This document shows positions 1 through 11,498 of a stretch of 64,000 nt of DNA, in pieces. The notes under the pieces are model-generated. The model searched no databases. It saw nothing but the letters and a program-made list of their open reading frames with translations, and was not told the DNA's origin. How positions within the stretch are numbered: position 1 is the stretch's first letter; each line of letters begins with the position of its first letter. This stretch comes from Entonaema liquescens (lineage: Eukaryota > Ascomycota > Sordariomycetes > Xylariales > Xylariaceae): positions 1,860,001 through 1,924,000 of the forward strand of contig CADCSX010000009.1 in the NCBI GenBank assembly GCA_902805475.1, in the 5' to 3' direction. The position numbers were made by a program, and so were the translations under genes.

Positions 1-690
1 CATTATCTACCTATGCTATGGTGTCACGACTACCTATATAAGAACATAATTAGGGAGCAAGACATAAACTGACTTGTCATCTTGTGAAACGTCGAGTAAC
101 GAAATATAGTCTAGCATTCAGTTTTTACACTTAAAGCCCTCTTTTTTTAGTGACACCCTTATTTTGCCCTATTAGTGGAGTCTCCTGGAACCGAAACGAA
201 GATTTTTCTTTGCTTCGAAAATTAATTCTGTGGACATTGGAGGGCCGGGAATGTTTGTGAGAACTCCCTACAGATGTTGTGACACCACGCTGTAGAGTAC
301 ATGACAGGTCCGAGCGCTCAACATTTACGTCTAGAGTAAATACACTTTGGAGCCAAGAGGCTATCCGATCTCGATGAGACGTAAGGTACAGGTTTAAAAT
401 ATGTCAGTCAAAGCACATAGTAGAGAGGCTTTTGTTATGGACCCGTACTATGGGCAATTTTCTTACCAGTATAAGATTACTCAGATCTGAGTGGTCTATC
501 CTAGCCACTTCAAGGCCGATGTTGATTCATCTGGATTGAGTTGTTACAATCATAGGGCTGAATGTCAAGCCCCTTGTAAATACCTTATCGATAAAGCTAT
601 GAAGTTCCCCAAGTAATCGATAAGAGAATACGATCGAAGTACGGAAGTTGCAACAATAAGAAAAGCAATAATTCAACTTTATTCACTTCA
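1..690. other. intergenic, no gene seen
   Basis: AT-rich DNA with no long open frame, no recognisable tRNA and no repeat that I could see. The last part before the next gene is the likely promoter and 5' UTR of the PRP38 gene; it turns C-rich just ahead of the start codon, as is common in filamentous fungi. Confidence 0.5.
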
Positions 691-806
691 CTTGCCAGCA
701 TCACCTTACCATACCTTCAACTACGCGAACAGTACCTCAGGCCTACGAATTAGAACATCCAACCCAGTAACTACACCCTCAGCTCCCCCCCACTCCCTCA
801 ATAGCC

Positions 807-1646
807 ATGGGCCACGACACCCACCGCGCCGACGAGCGGCGCTTCCTCGACGAGCGCGGCTCGAACGCCTCCCTCGCGCCCAACGGTCTCAACCCCGCCA
901 CAATCATGGAGAAAGCGGTGCGCGAGCGCATCGTCGACAGCTACTTCTGGAAGGAGCAGTGTTTCGGGGTGAACGAAGCGGACATCGTCGACCGCGTCGT
1001 CGACCACGTGTCCTTCGTCGGCGGCACCCACGGCGCGAACCAGAAGCCGAGCCCCTTTCTCTGCCTCGCCTTCAAGCTCCTGCAGCTGGCGCCCGACGAC
1101 GCCGTCCTCGCTGAGTATCTGAAGTACGGAGGCGACAAGTTCAAGTACCTGCGCGCGCTGGCGTGTTTTTACGTTCGCCTGACGCGCCGCGCTGAGACCG
1201 TGTATTCGATCCTCGAGCCGTTCTTGGAGGATAGGCGGAAGTTGCGGCGGAAGGGGCGCGCGGGCACGAGTCTGACGTACGTGGACCAGTTTGTGGATGA
1301 CTTGTTGACGAAAGATCGTGTCTGCGCTACGAGTTTGTGGCAGATGCCTAAGCGCGAAGTCCTTGAGGACTTGGAATTACTGGAGCCGAGGACTAGCCCG
1401 CTCGGCGATATTGAGGATTTATTGGAAGATGAGGATGTTGATATGAATGGCGGCGCTAATGGGGATGCGGGAGCGGATAGTGATGATGAGGGGCTGGTTG
1501 AGGAAGGGGAGCTTTCAGATAGGGGGCGTAGGAGGTCGACTTCTGGGTCGAGCAGGGGAGCAGACTCGAGGTCTCGTGGCAGGGATCGATCACGAAGTGG
1601 CATGGACGTCGATTCTAGCGGCGGGTCTGGTAGAGATGACCGATGA
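807..1646 (+). CDS. prp38: Pre-mRNA-splicing factor 38 (PRP38 family)
   Basis: Encodes 279 residues without an intron. The first ~195 residues match the PRP38 domain: an N-terminal stretch with NPATIMEKAVRERI, then YFWKEQCFGVNEADIVDRVV, GGTHGANQKPSPFLCLAFKL and the YLRALACFYVRLT segment. PRP38 is a component of the U4/U6.U5 tri-snRNP needed to activate the spliceosome in the nucleus (family knowledge). The C-terminal ~85 residues are acidic (LEDEDVDMNGG region) and then RS-rich with RGRDRSRS, as in plant and fungal PRP38 proteins, while the yeast protein has a shorter tail. The ATG at 807 is chosen because the family N terminus starts directly there and the upstream frame is C-rich leader. 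The reading frame is very GC-rich in the first 500 bases. It is convergent with the next gene. Identity is confident. Confidence 0.95.
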   Translation: MGHDTHRADERRFLDERGSNASLAPNGLNPATIMEKAVRERIVDSYFWKEQCFGVNEADIVDRVVDHVSFVGGTHGANQKPSPFLCLAFKLLQLAPDDAVLAEYLKYGGDKFKYLRALACFYVRLTRRAETVYSILEPFLEDRRKLRRKGRAGTSLTYVDQFVDDLLTKDRVCATSLWQMPKREVLEDLELLEPRTSPLGDIEDLLEDEDVDMNGGANGDAGADSDDEGLVEEGELSDRGRRRSTSGSSRGADSRSRGRDRSRSGMDVDSSGGSGRDDR

Positions 1647-1907
1647 AGAGAAGACTACGACGAGTTACGCGCTTGGCCTTGAACATGGAAACCATGCGAT
1701 TTACTACGGAACTTCACGGAATTAGAGTACGAAGTTGACTAACCCTCATAATATTAGGGGATGATAAGAGTTAGGAGGGACCTTGTTTGTGGGGTATTAT
1801 ATCGTACAGATTCTCTAACTCTATATTCGTTGGTAGCCTTTATGGTTCCTCAATAGGGAGTTTATGGTATCCTTCGCCTAGCTTCTAGCGTTGGGATGTC
1901 CCAGAAC

Positions 1908-3470
1908 TCAAAATAGGGTTTGCTGCAAGATACGGGGTGCCAGGATATCGGCTACGGAGAGCAGTCGTGCATCATCCCAATATTGACCGATGAGTTGCAT
2001 GCCTCCAAAGCTTAGCAGCTTTTGTTCCTTCTTAGTAGGATCAACAGGGATATCCATGGGGACACTGATGGCGGGCAATCCAGCGAGACTTGCAGGTACC
2101 GTGAAGACATCATTCATGTAAGAATCTAAGGGCGTCTGTTTCATGACGTCCTCGAGTAAGGGTGGGGTTGTCGGTGCGGTAGGACACAGAAGGAAATCGA
2201 CTTGGGCAGGGCCGAATTTGTTTTCCAGATGTATTGTATCTTCCATCTCGCTGAGGTCGAAAGATTGTTGGTCTTCAAGCGGATTTGATAGCTTGAAGAC
2301 CCGGTCGAAGTCTCTCCTAACGAGCCGGCGGACCTTTTGGGCTTGTATGAAGTAGTTATCCATAGCTTCTGAGCTGAGAGTGTATGATCCCAGTAGAATG
2401 CGACGCTTTACTTCGCTTCCAAAACCAGTCTCTCTCGTTTTTGCATATAAGATGCCTTCGAATGAATCACTAGCTTGTTCACTATTTCGTTGGCCGTAGC
2501 GAATGCCATCGTACTTGGCAAGATTAGATGATGCCTCGGCCGGTGCTATCACATAGTATGCAGAAAGGGCGTTTTTCGTAGACGGTAATGATACAGGAAC
2601 GACACGTCCCCCTAGTTCTTCAATCTTTTGGGCAGCCATCAACCAGCCTTGGCGTATGCGGGGATCGAGCTCCTCGATGTTGTATTCTATCGGGATTCCA
2701 AAGGTCAAGCCTTCTATCGTGCCCTCATGGGCTGGGTTCCACGAGTCGTAGCCTCTTCGCTCTGCCGTACATCTTTGGCGCACGTGAGGAGGTAGAGACG
2801 TTGGGTCATTAGGATCGTGTTCTTGGTAGAGGTTTTGCCCTACAATGGCTGCACCTATCGGGTCCACCGTTCTGGCGAGTAGTCCAACGGTATCCAGGGA
2901 ATTTGCGTAGGGAACAACACCCCAGCGGGACAGCATGCCATATGATGGTTTGAACCCGACAGTACCGGTATATGCGGCGGGCATGCGAACGGATCCTCCC
3001 GTATCGGTACCGAGAGCTAACTCGGCATCTCCTTTTCTTACAGCAACAGCACTACCTCCAGAACTACCTCCAGCTGAATACTTCTCCAGACCGCATACAT
3101 TGTGAATATCCTCAAATGCGGATGTTGTGGAGTGCGTGCCCATGCCGAACTCATCCATACCGGCTTTGGCTGTCACAGCTGAGCCCCTCTGCCTCAACTG
3201 CTTGACTATAGTGGCATCAAAGGGAATATTATTCCCGGCAAGAATATTAGACGCACATGTTGTCGAGAAACCTAGAGCAGAAATATTGTCTTTGACTGCG
3301 AGGCGGTTTGTCTGCCCATTGCCTTCGATAGGCGGCTCGTTCTTTATAGAGGGGTCTGTGTTTGCCGTGACTTGGTGAAGGCAGTGACTCTGTACAATGC
3401 CGGCCCTCCATCTTGAAGAGATCACCCTATGGGCGGCTCTGGTTTGAAAATGCCTAACATATGTAGACAT
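1908..3470 (-). CDS. HER2: Mitochondrial glutamyl-tRNA(Gln) amidotransferase subunit A
   Basis: A single 520-residue open frame of the amidase-signature family. It shows the catalytic lysine in AVKDNI (about Lys60), the glycine/serine signature GGSSGGSAVAV (Ser136-137) and the nucleophile context DTGGSVRMPA (about Ser160). Family members of this kind form the GatA subunit of the GatFAB complex, which converts mis-charged Glu-tRNA(Gln) to Gln-tRNA(Gln) in mitochondria. The first ~30 residues are rich in Arg, Ser and His and have almost no acidic residues, fitting a mitochondrial presequence. Length is close to other fungal GatA proteins. The gene is divergent from the phosphatase gene starting at 3931, leaving about 460 bases of shared upstream DNA. 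A general fungal amidase is the alternative, but the presequence and the short spacing from Lys to the Ser signature favour GatA. Confidence 0.9.
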   Translation of the reverse strand: MSTYVRHFQTRAAHRVISSRWRAGIVQSHCLHQVTANTDPSIKNEPPIEGNGQTNRLAVKDNISALGFSTTCASNILAGNNIPFDATIVKQLRQRGSAVTAKAGMDEFGMGTHSTTSAFEDIHNVCGLEKYSAGGSSGGSAVAVRKGDAELALGTDTGGSVRMPAAYTGTVGFKPSYGMLSRWGVVPYANSLDTVGLLARTVDPIGAAIVGQNLYQEHDPNDPTSLPPHVRQRCTAERRGYDSWNPAHEGTIEGLTFGIPIEYNIEELDPRIRQGWLMAAQKIEELGGRVVPVSLPSTKNALSAYYVIAPAEASSNLAKYDGIRYGQRNSEQASDSFEGILYAKTRETGFGSEVKRRILLGSYTLSSEAMDNYFIQAQKVRRLVRRDFDRVFKLSNPLEDQQSFDLSEMEDTIHLENKFGPAQVDFLLCPTAPTTPPLLEDVMKQTPLDSYMNDVFTVPASLAGLPAISVPMDIPVDPTKKEQKLLSFGGMQLIGQYWDDARLLSVADILAPRILQQTLF

Positions 3471-3930
3471 GTGGTCCCGGCGATATTCGGCATTCTACCT
3501 AAAGCTGAGAGTTTTATGTAGTTTGTATCTTTTTGGCGTTTTGAAGTGCGTTTCTTGTACGGTGCTGGTTATCGATAAGACACTATAGAATGTGGGCTGG
3601 CGAGCTACAGGTACCGGATCCGCTATCTTTAGCGCTAGGTTAGAGTAGTGGATCCATTTCTGTACGAAGTAGCTCCAGAGCTCTTATCGGGTTGCAGCAG
3701 AAGCTCCCGCCCGTCCAGCTGTGACCGGTGACGCATCTTAAAGCTTGGCAGGTACCCGGACGGTCGACGGTTAACAGCAGAGGTCTTCCCGTAGGTTGAT
3801 AAGTCACCCGTACTACCACTGTACAACCACTAAAACAGGGGCACTTACAACCTACATAACCTTAAGGTTGCCCTTTACATGTCTGAGTCTTGATGGCTAT
3901 GGGCATACTTCGTATCATCAATAAATCAAA

Positions 3931-5900
3931 ATGATTCCAAGGATTATCCTCGTCGCGTCCCTGGCGGCAGTCGCTAGGTCTTCTCAGCCTGGAGCTCCCG
4001 CGCCGGTCGCTGCTCCGATGAGAGATCTCGAATGGGGTCAGATCAATTTCATCCATACCACAGATATACACGGTTGGCTCGGCGGTCATCTACAAGAGTG
4101 AGATAACTTTGATAAATATGTATATATTAGTTGACTGACTATTGCTAACCTTTGTTTACTATTAGACCGCAATACTCGGCCGACTGGGGTGACTACATTT
4201 CATTCACGACCCATATGAAAAAGAAGGCAGATGAGAAAGGTGTAGATCTACTAGTCATCGATACTGGTGATAGGATCGAAGGAAACGGCCTATACGACGC
4301 TTCTAATCCGAAAGGCAAATATTCCTATGACATCTTTGGCGAACAAACCGTCGACGCTCTCTGCACCGGAAACCACGAGCTATACCAAGAAACCTCAGTC
4401 GCGCGAGAACATAATACAACTGTTCCGAAGTTCAAGCATTCTTACATCGCTTCTAACCTCGACTATATTGAGCCCGAGACCGGTAACCAGATACCTCAAG
4501 CCCAACGCTACATCAAGTTCACAACCAAGAACCTCGGTTATAATGTTGTCGCTCTTGGATTCTTGTTTAACTTTGATCGGAATGCAAACAATAGCGTTGT
4601 ACAGCCCGTCGAAGAGGCTATGAAGGAGGAATGGTTCCAAAATGCCATAAGAGAAAAGCCTGATCTATTTCTCGTCGTTGGTCACGTTGGCCTTCGCATG
4701 AAGGAGTTCGAACAGATCTTCAAGGTCATTAGAGACGAGAACTGGTACACCCCTATCGCATTCCTCGGTGGCCACGCACATGTACGAGATGCGAGGAAAT
4801 TTGATGACAAGGCATACGCGATTGCTAGCGGTCGGTATTTCGAGACCATCGGGTTTTTATCTATCGATGGTGTCAAAAAGAAGAGTGGAAGCGCACTCTC
4901 TACTGAAGCAACAGTCACATTTAAGAGGCGCTACATCGACAACAATCTCTTTGGTCTACACTATCACACCGGCCTAAACGAAACCACCTTCCCCACCGAA
5001 CACGGCCGCAATGTCTCTAGACTCATCGCTGAGGGACGCAAAGCTCTTAACCTCGATGACTCATTTGGCTGCGCGCCGCAAGACCTCTGGATGAGTCGTG
5101 CTCCATACCCTAGCGACTCTAGCATATTCAGCTGGCTCGAGACGCAAGTCCTTCCCGACAGCATCGTAAATGAAGAGAGGAAAGACGTCCCACGCTTGGC
5201 TATCGTTAACACGGGCGCTCTTCGCTTTGATATCTTCAAGGGCGCGTTTACTAAGGACTCGACGTACCTCATCTCGCCCTTCATTAGCAAGTTCAACTAT
5301 ATCCCTGATGTACCCTACGCCGTCGCTAGCAAGGTCCTCAATCTACTTAATAGCGGCGGCCCTGTATTCGATGGCGCTCTTAACACGCAGTACTTGACGA
5401 TTCCCGAGCAGGCGGTTCCGCGTGGTCCTTTCTTCGAAGCGGCGACCGCCACGACCGATGATGAGGGAAAACGCCCGTTATTCTTGCAAGAAGGTGCCTT
5501 ACAGAAGCCGCTATCAGGCGCAAAAGGCTTGAGTAGGAGAGACGGGGACAAAGGCGAAGATGATCCTGAGCTCATAGGTGGATACACTACACGCGATGAC
5601 CTTGGCGACGACGGCGACGATGCCGTGCACTCACCTATCAAGTTCTACGCTGTACCAAACTGTATCCAATCCAAGATCTCCTTTCCCTCTGCCCCCAGTG
5701 ACGGTAACGATACGGCACCCGCTCCGGATCCCGAGACCGTAGACCTGGTTTTCATCGACTACGTCCAGCCGTGGGTCATCACCGCACTTAAGTTTAGCGG
5801 TGGCGATTATGACACGGACGACGTAAAGGTGTATACAAACAGTACGCTAACAGACGTTATTGCCGGCTGGGTTAAGGAGCATTGGAAGAAGGACTGTTAG
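3931..5900 (+). CDS. Secreted 5'-nucleotidase/metallophosphoesterase-like protein
   Basis: Two exons, 3931..4097 and 4166..5900, give 633 residues; the 68-base intron has GTGAGA at its donor, a TGACTGAC/GCTAAC branch region and ATTAG at its end. Residues 1-18 form a signal peptide (hydrophobic IILVASLAAVA). The metallophosphoesterase motifs follow in order: HTTDIHGW (metal ligands Asp, His), VIDTGDRIEGN, CTGNHEL, VGHVGLR and LGGHAHVRD. The C-terminal half corresponds to a 5'-nucleotidase C-terminal region, with NTGALRFDIFKG, followed by an acidic low-complexity insert (around residues 520-560) and a conserved end. It resembles the fungal family of secreted or vacuolar Ser/Thr-phosphatase-like proteins related to yeast YHR202W; the true substrate is not evident. 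Only the second exon has a long open frame, so the signal peptide is easily missed. Confidence 0.85.
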
Positions 5901-6546
5901 ATGGATGGATGAGAATCACGATAACTCGGGTATCTTGTTTTGATTTGATGATACGATATGGTACGACTTTAGCTTTAGCTTTGGATTTCAGATTGCGTAT
6001 TTCGTATTTATGCTAGACACGGCACGGTTTCGGTTTCTGGCTCTTGGATAGTTCGCTATATAGCTGCGAATTTTAACAGAAATAAATATACTAGATAAAC
6101 AAACAATATTAAAAGGTTCGGGAAGGGCTGGGGATATCCGGCAGAGCACAAGGAGGCAGACTCGATTTCTCTAATCTACTCTAGCCAGTGGTAGTATTCT
6201 ACAGTAAACAACTTGAAAGGCCTGTATGATCTCCTAGTTTACCTTAACGCTAGCCATGACATTATATTCCTTCAAAACAAAAAGGCGCTGTTTACAAAGT
6301 CTAGTGATCCCCAAACCCAATAACAACCCGTATCTCTATCGATTAGTTACCTTATCCCCTATAAAATCCCGGCACCATCCCGCAGAAATCAACCCAGGGG
6401 AATTTACCTCGAGACAGGACGGCGGGTATTTAGTTGTCAGATAGTCTAATAATCTGGACGAGAGTCCAGAGCATCGGAGGTATAGCAAGGATGAGGCAAG
6501 GTATAGCGAGACATGTAATCTGTTCGAGGCAAGACAACGAGAAGAA
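5901..6546. other. intergenic between convergent genes
   Basis: Spacer between the 3' ends of the phosphatase gene and the orphan gene on the other strand. It should contain both polyadenylation regions (an AAATAAATA-rich stretch lies near 6080). No gene, repeat or RNA gene was recognised. Confidence 0.5.
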
Positions 6547-8310
6547 CTACCTCCCATAACCTAAAAACCCACTTGCCATACGTCTTGGAGTAGATAGCCT
6601 TGGGGCCGCGGGTATGCCAGCCTGCTCGACATCCGGGGGCGGCTGGGGAATAGCGTCACCCCATTCGATCCATTCTTCCTCCGGCATTTGTAGCGAGGGC
6701 AGCGGCCGCACCCATCCGGGCGGAGGTCGATCAACGGAAGAGTAATCGAGTACATCCCCCATCGTCAACATGTACTCGTGACCATTGGGTCTCGGAGCCG
6801 AAGCTTGGCTTTCCTCGCCAGATCCGTCCGCGCTTTGCGCCTGCGGATCAGCGGAATTAGTCGAGGCACCCTCTCCGCTCGAACCAGAGGCCGATGTTTC
6901 TTCTTGCGTCTCGACGGACGCCCCGGAAACCACAGCATCTACAACGTTTGATGAGTTGCTGTTGCGTCGTTTACGTTGATTGTCTCTTTTCAGGCTTGGA
7001 AAGGATATATAATTTCTCAATGTATGGCCAGAGCAGCATTCTGGTGGCGAGGGGCGACGCGGAATAAGACGGACACTTGTAAGAGGGTCTGCGAACGTGA
7101 CTTCTCTACGGCTGGAAGCCGATACATCGGTTGAGACGCTGACAGGAGTGGGGGCCCTGGTAGGATCTGGGGTTCTCGTAGGACTTGTATTTTCTGCAGC
7201 ACTAACAGATGTAGGAGTCGACAATTCCGTATCAGCTCCACTCGGTGTCCGCGCATGCCCATCTGTAGCGAGTAAGTGGCTGGGAACGCTAAAGGCAGGG
7301 GCCGCAAAAGTACTGTCTCTCCTTCTGGTATTATTACTACCTTGACGAAAGCCAGTAGGGTTTTCGGCCACGGAATGGATGGGTTCGTATAATCGGACAT
7401 AGTTACTAAGAGATTGAGTAAAAACGCCAGTGTTTCCCTTCACGCTTTCACTGGCAATGGGGTTTGCCCTAGAAGGACCATTCCTACCATCATCGTTGAT
7501 ATTGTTTCGAGCACCACCAATAGAGCCCTTAGCGTTACCATCAGTACGGGCGTGAGCATCGGCACTATTACGGAATAGAGTAGTTTGAGTCATAGCGTTA
7601 GTGGTTGCAGCAGTGAGTGCATAAACTTTACGAATAATCGTCTTCACCAAATCGTACAATGAAATATCCATTGGTTGCCTGTGCACGTCGCTTGTCTCCT
7701 GGCCCAGATTGCTTACTGACCTATCATCCTCTACACGAGAGGCACAGTCGAACGCTTCATTGGCGAGTTCGGTCGTCTCTGTAGAGGATGGCGAATATGA
7801 TTCTTTATATCTATTGAGCGACGCAGGGTTAGCTTAAGAAAAAAAAAAAAACTATAGTAACTTTAGAGACGAGGGCAAGACGAACGGCAAGTATGACGGC
7901 GAACAGAGCGACCTGGAGTTGTCTCGTTGTCCGCTGTATTGGTATGCGGAAGCCTCTGGTTCGTAATACTCGATCGACTCGTTTTCTTCTGCATAGTCCC
8001 CCAGAAATCCTATTATGGCGAGGGGATTTTGTTCGCCCAGCAGTCTATGACGCTGAAACCGAATCGGCTTCGGGCTTAGTGGATGTTCTATAGCAGTCGA
8101 TAGACCCTGGGATTGTCCATGGCACCGATGTTGCTGTTCGACTATAGCTGGAATTCCGCTCCCTGCAGTCCCGACTTGACGATTGTGAAGATGTTGATCC
8201 CATCGTTCTTCCATAGATACCCGTTCATCAGAGGTATTCTGAAGGGATGGGAGAGAGGGTGGGGGAGAGATAACTGGTGAGGGATTCCGATCGTATTGAC
8301 GGGACATCAT
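6547..8310 (-). CDS. Hypothetical disordered protein (two exons)
   Basis: I join two open frames into one gene: exon 1 8310..7862 and exon 2 7810..6547, giving 570 residues. The 51-base intron has a weak GTTACT donor, a long T tract, a GCTAACC branch site and ends in AATAG; both sides are in phase and the spliced length is a multiple of three. An alternative donor GTCGCT, about 50 bases upstream in exon 1, is also in phase. The protein is low-complexity, rich in Ser, Pro and Thr, with a short hydrophobic-basic stretch (SLYDLVKTIIRKVYALTAAT) and a more ordered C-terminal patch rich in Trp, Pro and Asp (PPPGWVRPLPSLQMPEEEWIEWGD). No family is recognised and no function is proposed. The second exon alone has no ATG at its 5' end, which supports the join. 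Confidence 0.5.
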
Positions 8311-8555
8311 GGGTCCGATTTGCCCTCAAATACGCCAATATCTATGTTTTTTTATTTGCAATGTAATATCTTGACTGATTGGGTGTGTAAAGGGGTATTT
8401 GGTATATTAACGAACGAGATGCTGGAAGCCGTAACGAAAGACCCTAGAAAGATGCTGAAAAATGCAGTTGATGATACTTTCTCCAATGCCTCTTCAATCT
8501 GGGTATAGAGAAGTGATTTGAATAAACATAGTGGGAAGAAACGGGCGAGAGGTAC

Positions 8556-9363
8556 CTATTGAATCTGATCGAGCAGCTTCCGCCTTCTCCTTTCTATAAG
8601 CTCTTGTTGCACCTCCTCTAGCGTAGGCAACTCCCAAGCTTTGCCATCTCCTGCGTCACCAGGTAGTGGCTCCCATCCTGGGGGAGGTTCTGCCTTCCCT
8701 CGCTTCAATAACTCCTCAAATGCCTCACGCTCCTTCTCGGCCTCATATTCAAGTAATGCATCGTCTTCTTCATCGGGTGCATACCCGTAATACTTAGCGT
8801 CGACTGCTTTCCTCAAGTCCTCGCGTGCTTCTAATGGTTTCTCTGAATCCTGTAGCTTCTTCTGCGCGGCGGCTTCAAGCAGTTCTTTCACGCCAGGTAA
8901 TTCCTTCGCTCGCCCGAAATACCTATACCCCTTGCCTCCCCCCGGTATCTCCCTACCCATTTCATCGTAGACTTTACCGCCGCCACGCATATAATTAGGG
9001 CCTCCTAGATTCCGTATTTGTACCTCCCACATATGCTTCTCTCGCATGAGCTTATTGATTTCGTCATTGAGATCTCGGATCTGGTAGTCGCTAAGAGATG
9101 TCTCTTGGATCCGGGACATCTTCCGGCTGATTTCCTTGAGTGTTTGTCCCCTCCATTTTTCGCAGGCCGGGATCGAGTCCACTTCTGTAATAACCTTGGG
9201 TCGCCGTGCTCGTCCCGCATCGATAATACCTAAGTCCGCAGCTTGCGCTTCGCGAAAGCGAAAGAGCATCGACTGGGCTTTCTCCGAGTTACGCGCCTAT
9301 TCAAGGGTTAATTTTGGACTTCATAGAGTTCATTGTGTGCATTAAATTGCCTATACATACCAT
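8556..9363 (-). CDS. isy1: Pre-mRNA-splicing factor ISY1
   Basis: Codes for 247 residues of the ISY1 family, a subunit of the spliceosomal NineTeen complex in the nucleus. The conserved core is plain: RNSEKAQSMLFRFREAQA, SDYQIRDLNDEINKLMREKHMWEVQIRNLGGPNY, then YRYFGRAKELPGVKELL. The C-terminal third is acidic and coiled-coil-like with QQELIERRRRKLLDQIQ at the end. The start is unusual: the family begins Met-Ala-Arg-Asn, and here the Ala codon follows a splice acceptor directly (AATAG at 9297), so the coding part of exon 1 is just the ATG at 9363..9361, followed immediately by GTATGT. The intron (9297..9360) is 64 bases with an ATTAACC branch site. An internal ATG at 9269 gives a shorter frame that would lose ten conserved residues. 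Confidence 0.93.
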
Positions 9364-10889
9364 ATTGACTACTCTATCCTATGAAAATGGCTCTTAATGT
9401 AGTTAACCTGCGGAGAAAATGCTGATTGTTGAAAAAGGGTTGGATGTATGTATTTATTGGGCACTGATGAGCAACGAGCACAGTGAAATTTCTCAGCCTT
9501 GTTTCCGTTGAGGCTGAGAGGATCCATAATAAGGTGGGGACCTCGCAGCTAGTACCGACCTAAATCAACCAATCATATGGCTATAAAACGCGACGCGACC
9601 TTCAGCAGCTCAGTGCGCTCTTTCTATTAATTAAAAAGAGGTACCTTAAGGGAGGTATCATTATGTATATGTATCTCGCACTTTCAGCGTGAATGCTCCA
9701 AATTCTAATCATTTCAACTTTTTCCTAATAGGCATGACAATATTGCCATTTCTATCGCTTCCATTCATCGCCTCAGAAAACCTAATGCTGAATATAATTA
9801 CACTATCAGGTCTTAACTATCATTCTATTGAAACACGTATCTACATACAGGCTTATAACAGCCTCTCGCAAGTTAAGTGTACGATGGTTAGCTGTGCTTC
9901 ACAACAGAAACAGTAACAGCAACAAACCTAATCGTTCATTTTCATATTATCAGTTCATCAATCTCTCTAAAAACACTGGGCTTTCCCAATAGTCCCAATA
10001 CGATGACTCTTATATGAGATTTCGACTTAAGCAGACAAGTGTTTAGCATCAACTTACAAGCAACTACCAACCAGCACCATCGATATCTCATACATGAACG
10101 TAGTTCGTGGCCTAGCTGTGAAGAAACTTGTCACAAAGACTGTTGGAGCCGCAAGACCTTCTCTTAGGCCTACGGCGAATGACAAGACTCAAGAACAGAG
10201 ATCTGAGCTAGGAGATACACACCTCTTAACATGCCATCGACTTCCCATCTCTTGGACCACTCAGTCTTTTCAGGCATCTCAGCGCGCGGGGCAATGACGA
10301 CAAATAGCACACGGTGAGAATGACATACATTCGATGAAGTCCCTCATAGTTTTCAATCGGAGCCTTGCTGAGTGTCTGGGAGGGCTGCTTAATCTAACGA
10401 TGACGGGGTTAGTCTGATTGTCATTGCTATCAGGTTCTCCTTTTCTTAGCTGCACTAGCAGCGATACAACTTAAGAATACCCGGTGATGACCAATTTCCA
10501 AAAAGCCAAATTTGCAGGCAGCCTGAACGAACTCTGCTTTCGTCATCGTGCGGAAACAGGGCGAGGGAATGGTTGTCAGTGAGAACTTGAGAGCTAATCT
10601 GAGGGTATATATATGTTGCATTAAGACGTATCTTGAGACTAGGAAGTCCTAGTATTCCATTGAAAGAGACAGTGTTGCTGAGCGCAAGATGTTGGTGAAG
10701 GAACATTAGTAAGAAGTGGCCAGGTTATTGAATATAGCAATACGATTCCTCCTACCGCAAGGTTTACATTTCCATCAGGTTTCTTTAAAATGATCGCGGA
10801 TTATCATTAGTTATATTCTTATCTGCTAAATTTACCTAGGCATAAGGCCGCTAGATACTCATCGGAGGAGGTCTAACTACCTAATCTTT
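9364..10889. other. 1.5-kb gene-poor stretch
   Basis: Only short open frames of under 85 codons occur here (for example at 9689, 10094 and 10430-10706). None has a recognisable domain or signal peptide, and stop codons are frequent. The part next to 9364 is the ISY1 promoter; the rest is AT-rich with nothing I can name. Confidence 0.4.
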
Positions 10890-11387
10890 TTACCTCGTTC
10901 CGAGTTCCCCTCCTGTAAACGACCCGTATGTCATGTGTCTTTGCCTACCGCGGCGACTTGTTTGAGTCTGGTCCATCTGACGCGCCATGTCGTATCCCGC
11001 AAGTCTGCGGGAGCTCAATGCTGTGTACCTATGGTAATGATCGTTGCATATCCAGAAACGGTACGCTGGAGGATTACGTACGATGTTTCCATCCCTAGCG
11101 CCACTATAAATTCTTAGGATTGGCGGTCCACCTCTATTGGCGTAGGTCATCCGTGGGAAGAAGGGAGCGTTATGCAAGTCTGGACAGTTCATGGGGGGGT
11201 TTGTTGTGAGCTGACCGTCCAAACCTGGTCCAATATAGCGTCCCGGACAGAGCATGCCTTCGTCGTTGTAACCCCCATGCACTGGATCCCACTCGCCGGG
11301 TTCAACTATTAGGCAAGCACTCGGCACGGCGCAGCCGGTCTGGATGCAGTCCCAGCAGACGTAGACAAGTGTATACGTCCAACACAT
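10890..11387 (-). CDS. Hypothetical Cys-containing protein
   Basis: An uninterrupted 165-codon frame starting at an ATG in an A-rich leader (AAGACAATG). A TATA-like TATATAAG lies about 105 bases upstream (11491..11498), which supports real transcription. The protein has eight cysteines, most in the first 70 residues (MCWTYTLVYVCWDCIQTGC), then a Gly/Pro/Asn-rich middle and a basic Arg-rich C terminus. The N terminus is hydrophobic but contains Cys, Asp and Trp and is not a convincing signal peptide. No family is recognised. A 17-codon upstream frame precedes it in the leader. Confidence 0.4.
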   Translation of the reverse strand: MCWTYTLVYVCWDCIQTGCAVPSACLIVEPGEWDPVHGGYNDEGMLCPGRYIGPGLDGQLTTNPPMNCPDLHNAPFFPRMTYANRGGPPILRIYSGARDGNIVRNPPAYRFWICNDHYHRYTALSSRRLAGYDMARQMDQTQTSRRGRQRHMTYGSFTGGELGTR

Positions 11388-11414
11388 TGTCTTGTCTTGT
11401 TTGTTTTGTTTTGA

Positions 11415-11468
11415 TTAGTTTGCTACAGAGGTGAAAATTGTTGCGGTTGTGGAGGAAGTAGAAGCCAT
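11415..11468 (-). promoter_or_regulatory. upstream ORF in the leader of the 11387 gene
   Basis: A 17-codon frame (Met-Ala-Ser-Thr-Ser-Ser start, TAA stop) lies between the TATA-like box and the main start codon, 27 bases ahead of the latter. Such a frame could reduce initiation at the main ATG. It could also be a first coding exon whose intron I cannot place. Confidence 0.3.
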
Positions 11469-11490
11469 GGCTGCCTGGCCGAAGGCTTGG

Positions 11491-11498
11491 CTTATATA
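11491..11498 (-). promoter_or_regulatory. TATA-like box
   Basis: TATATAAG on the minus strand, about 105 bases upstream of the ATG at 11387 and about 23 bases upstream of the uORF start. Confidence 0.35.

Noticed and set aside
9689..10706. Several 60-85 codon frames on both strands
   Set aside because: No family features, signal peptides or splice partners; lengths expected by chance in this composition.
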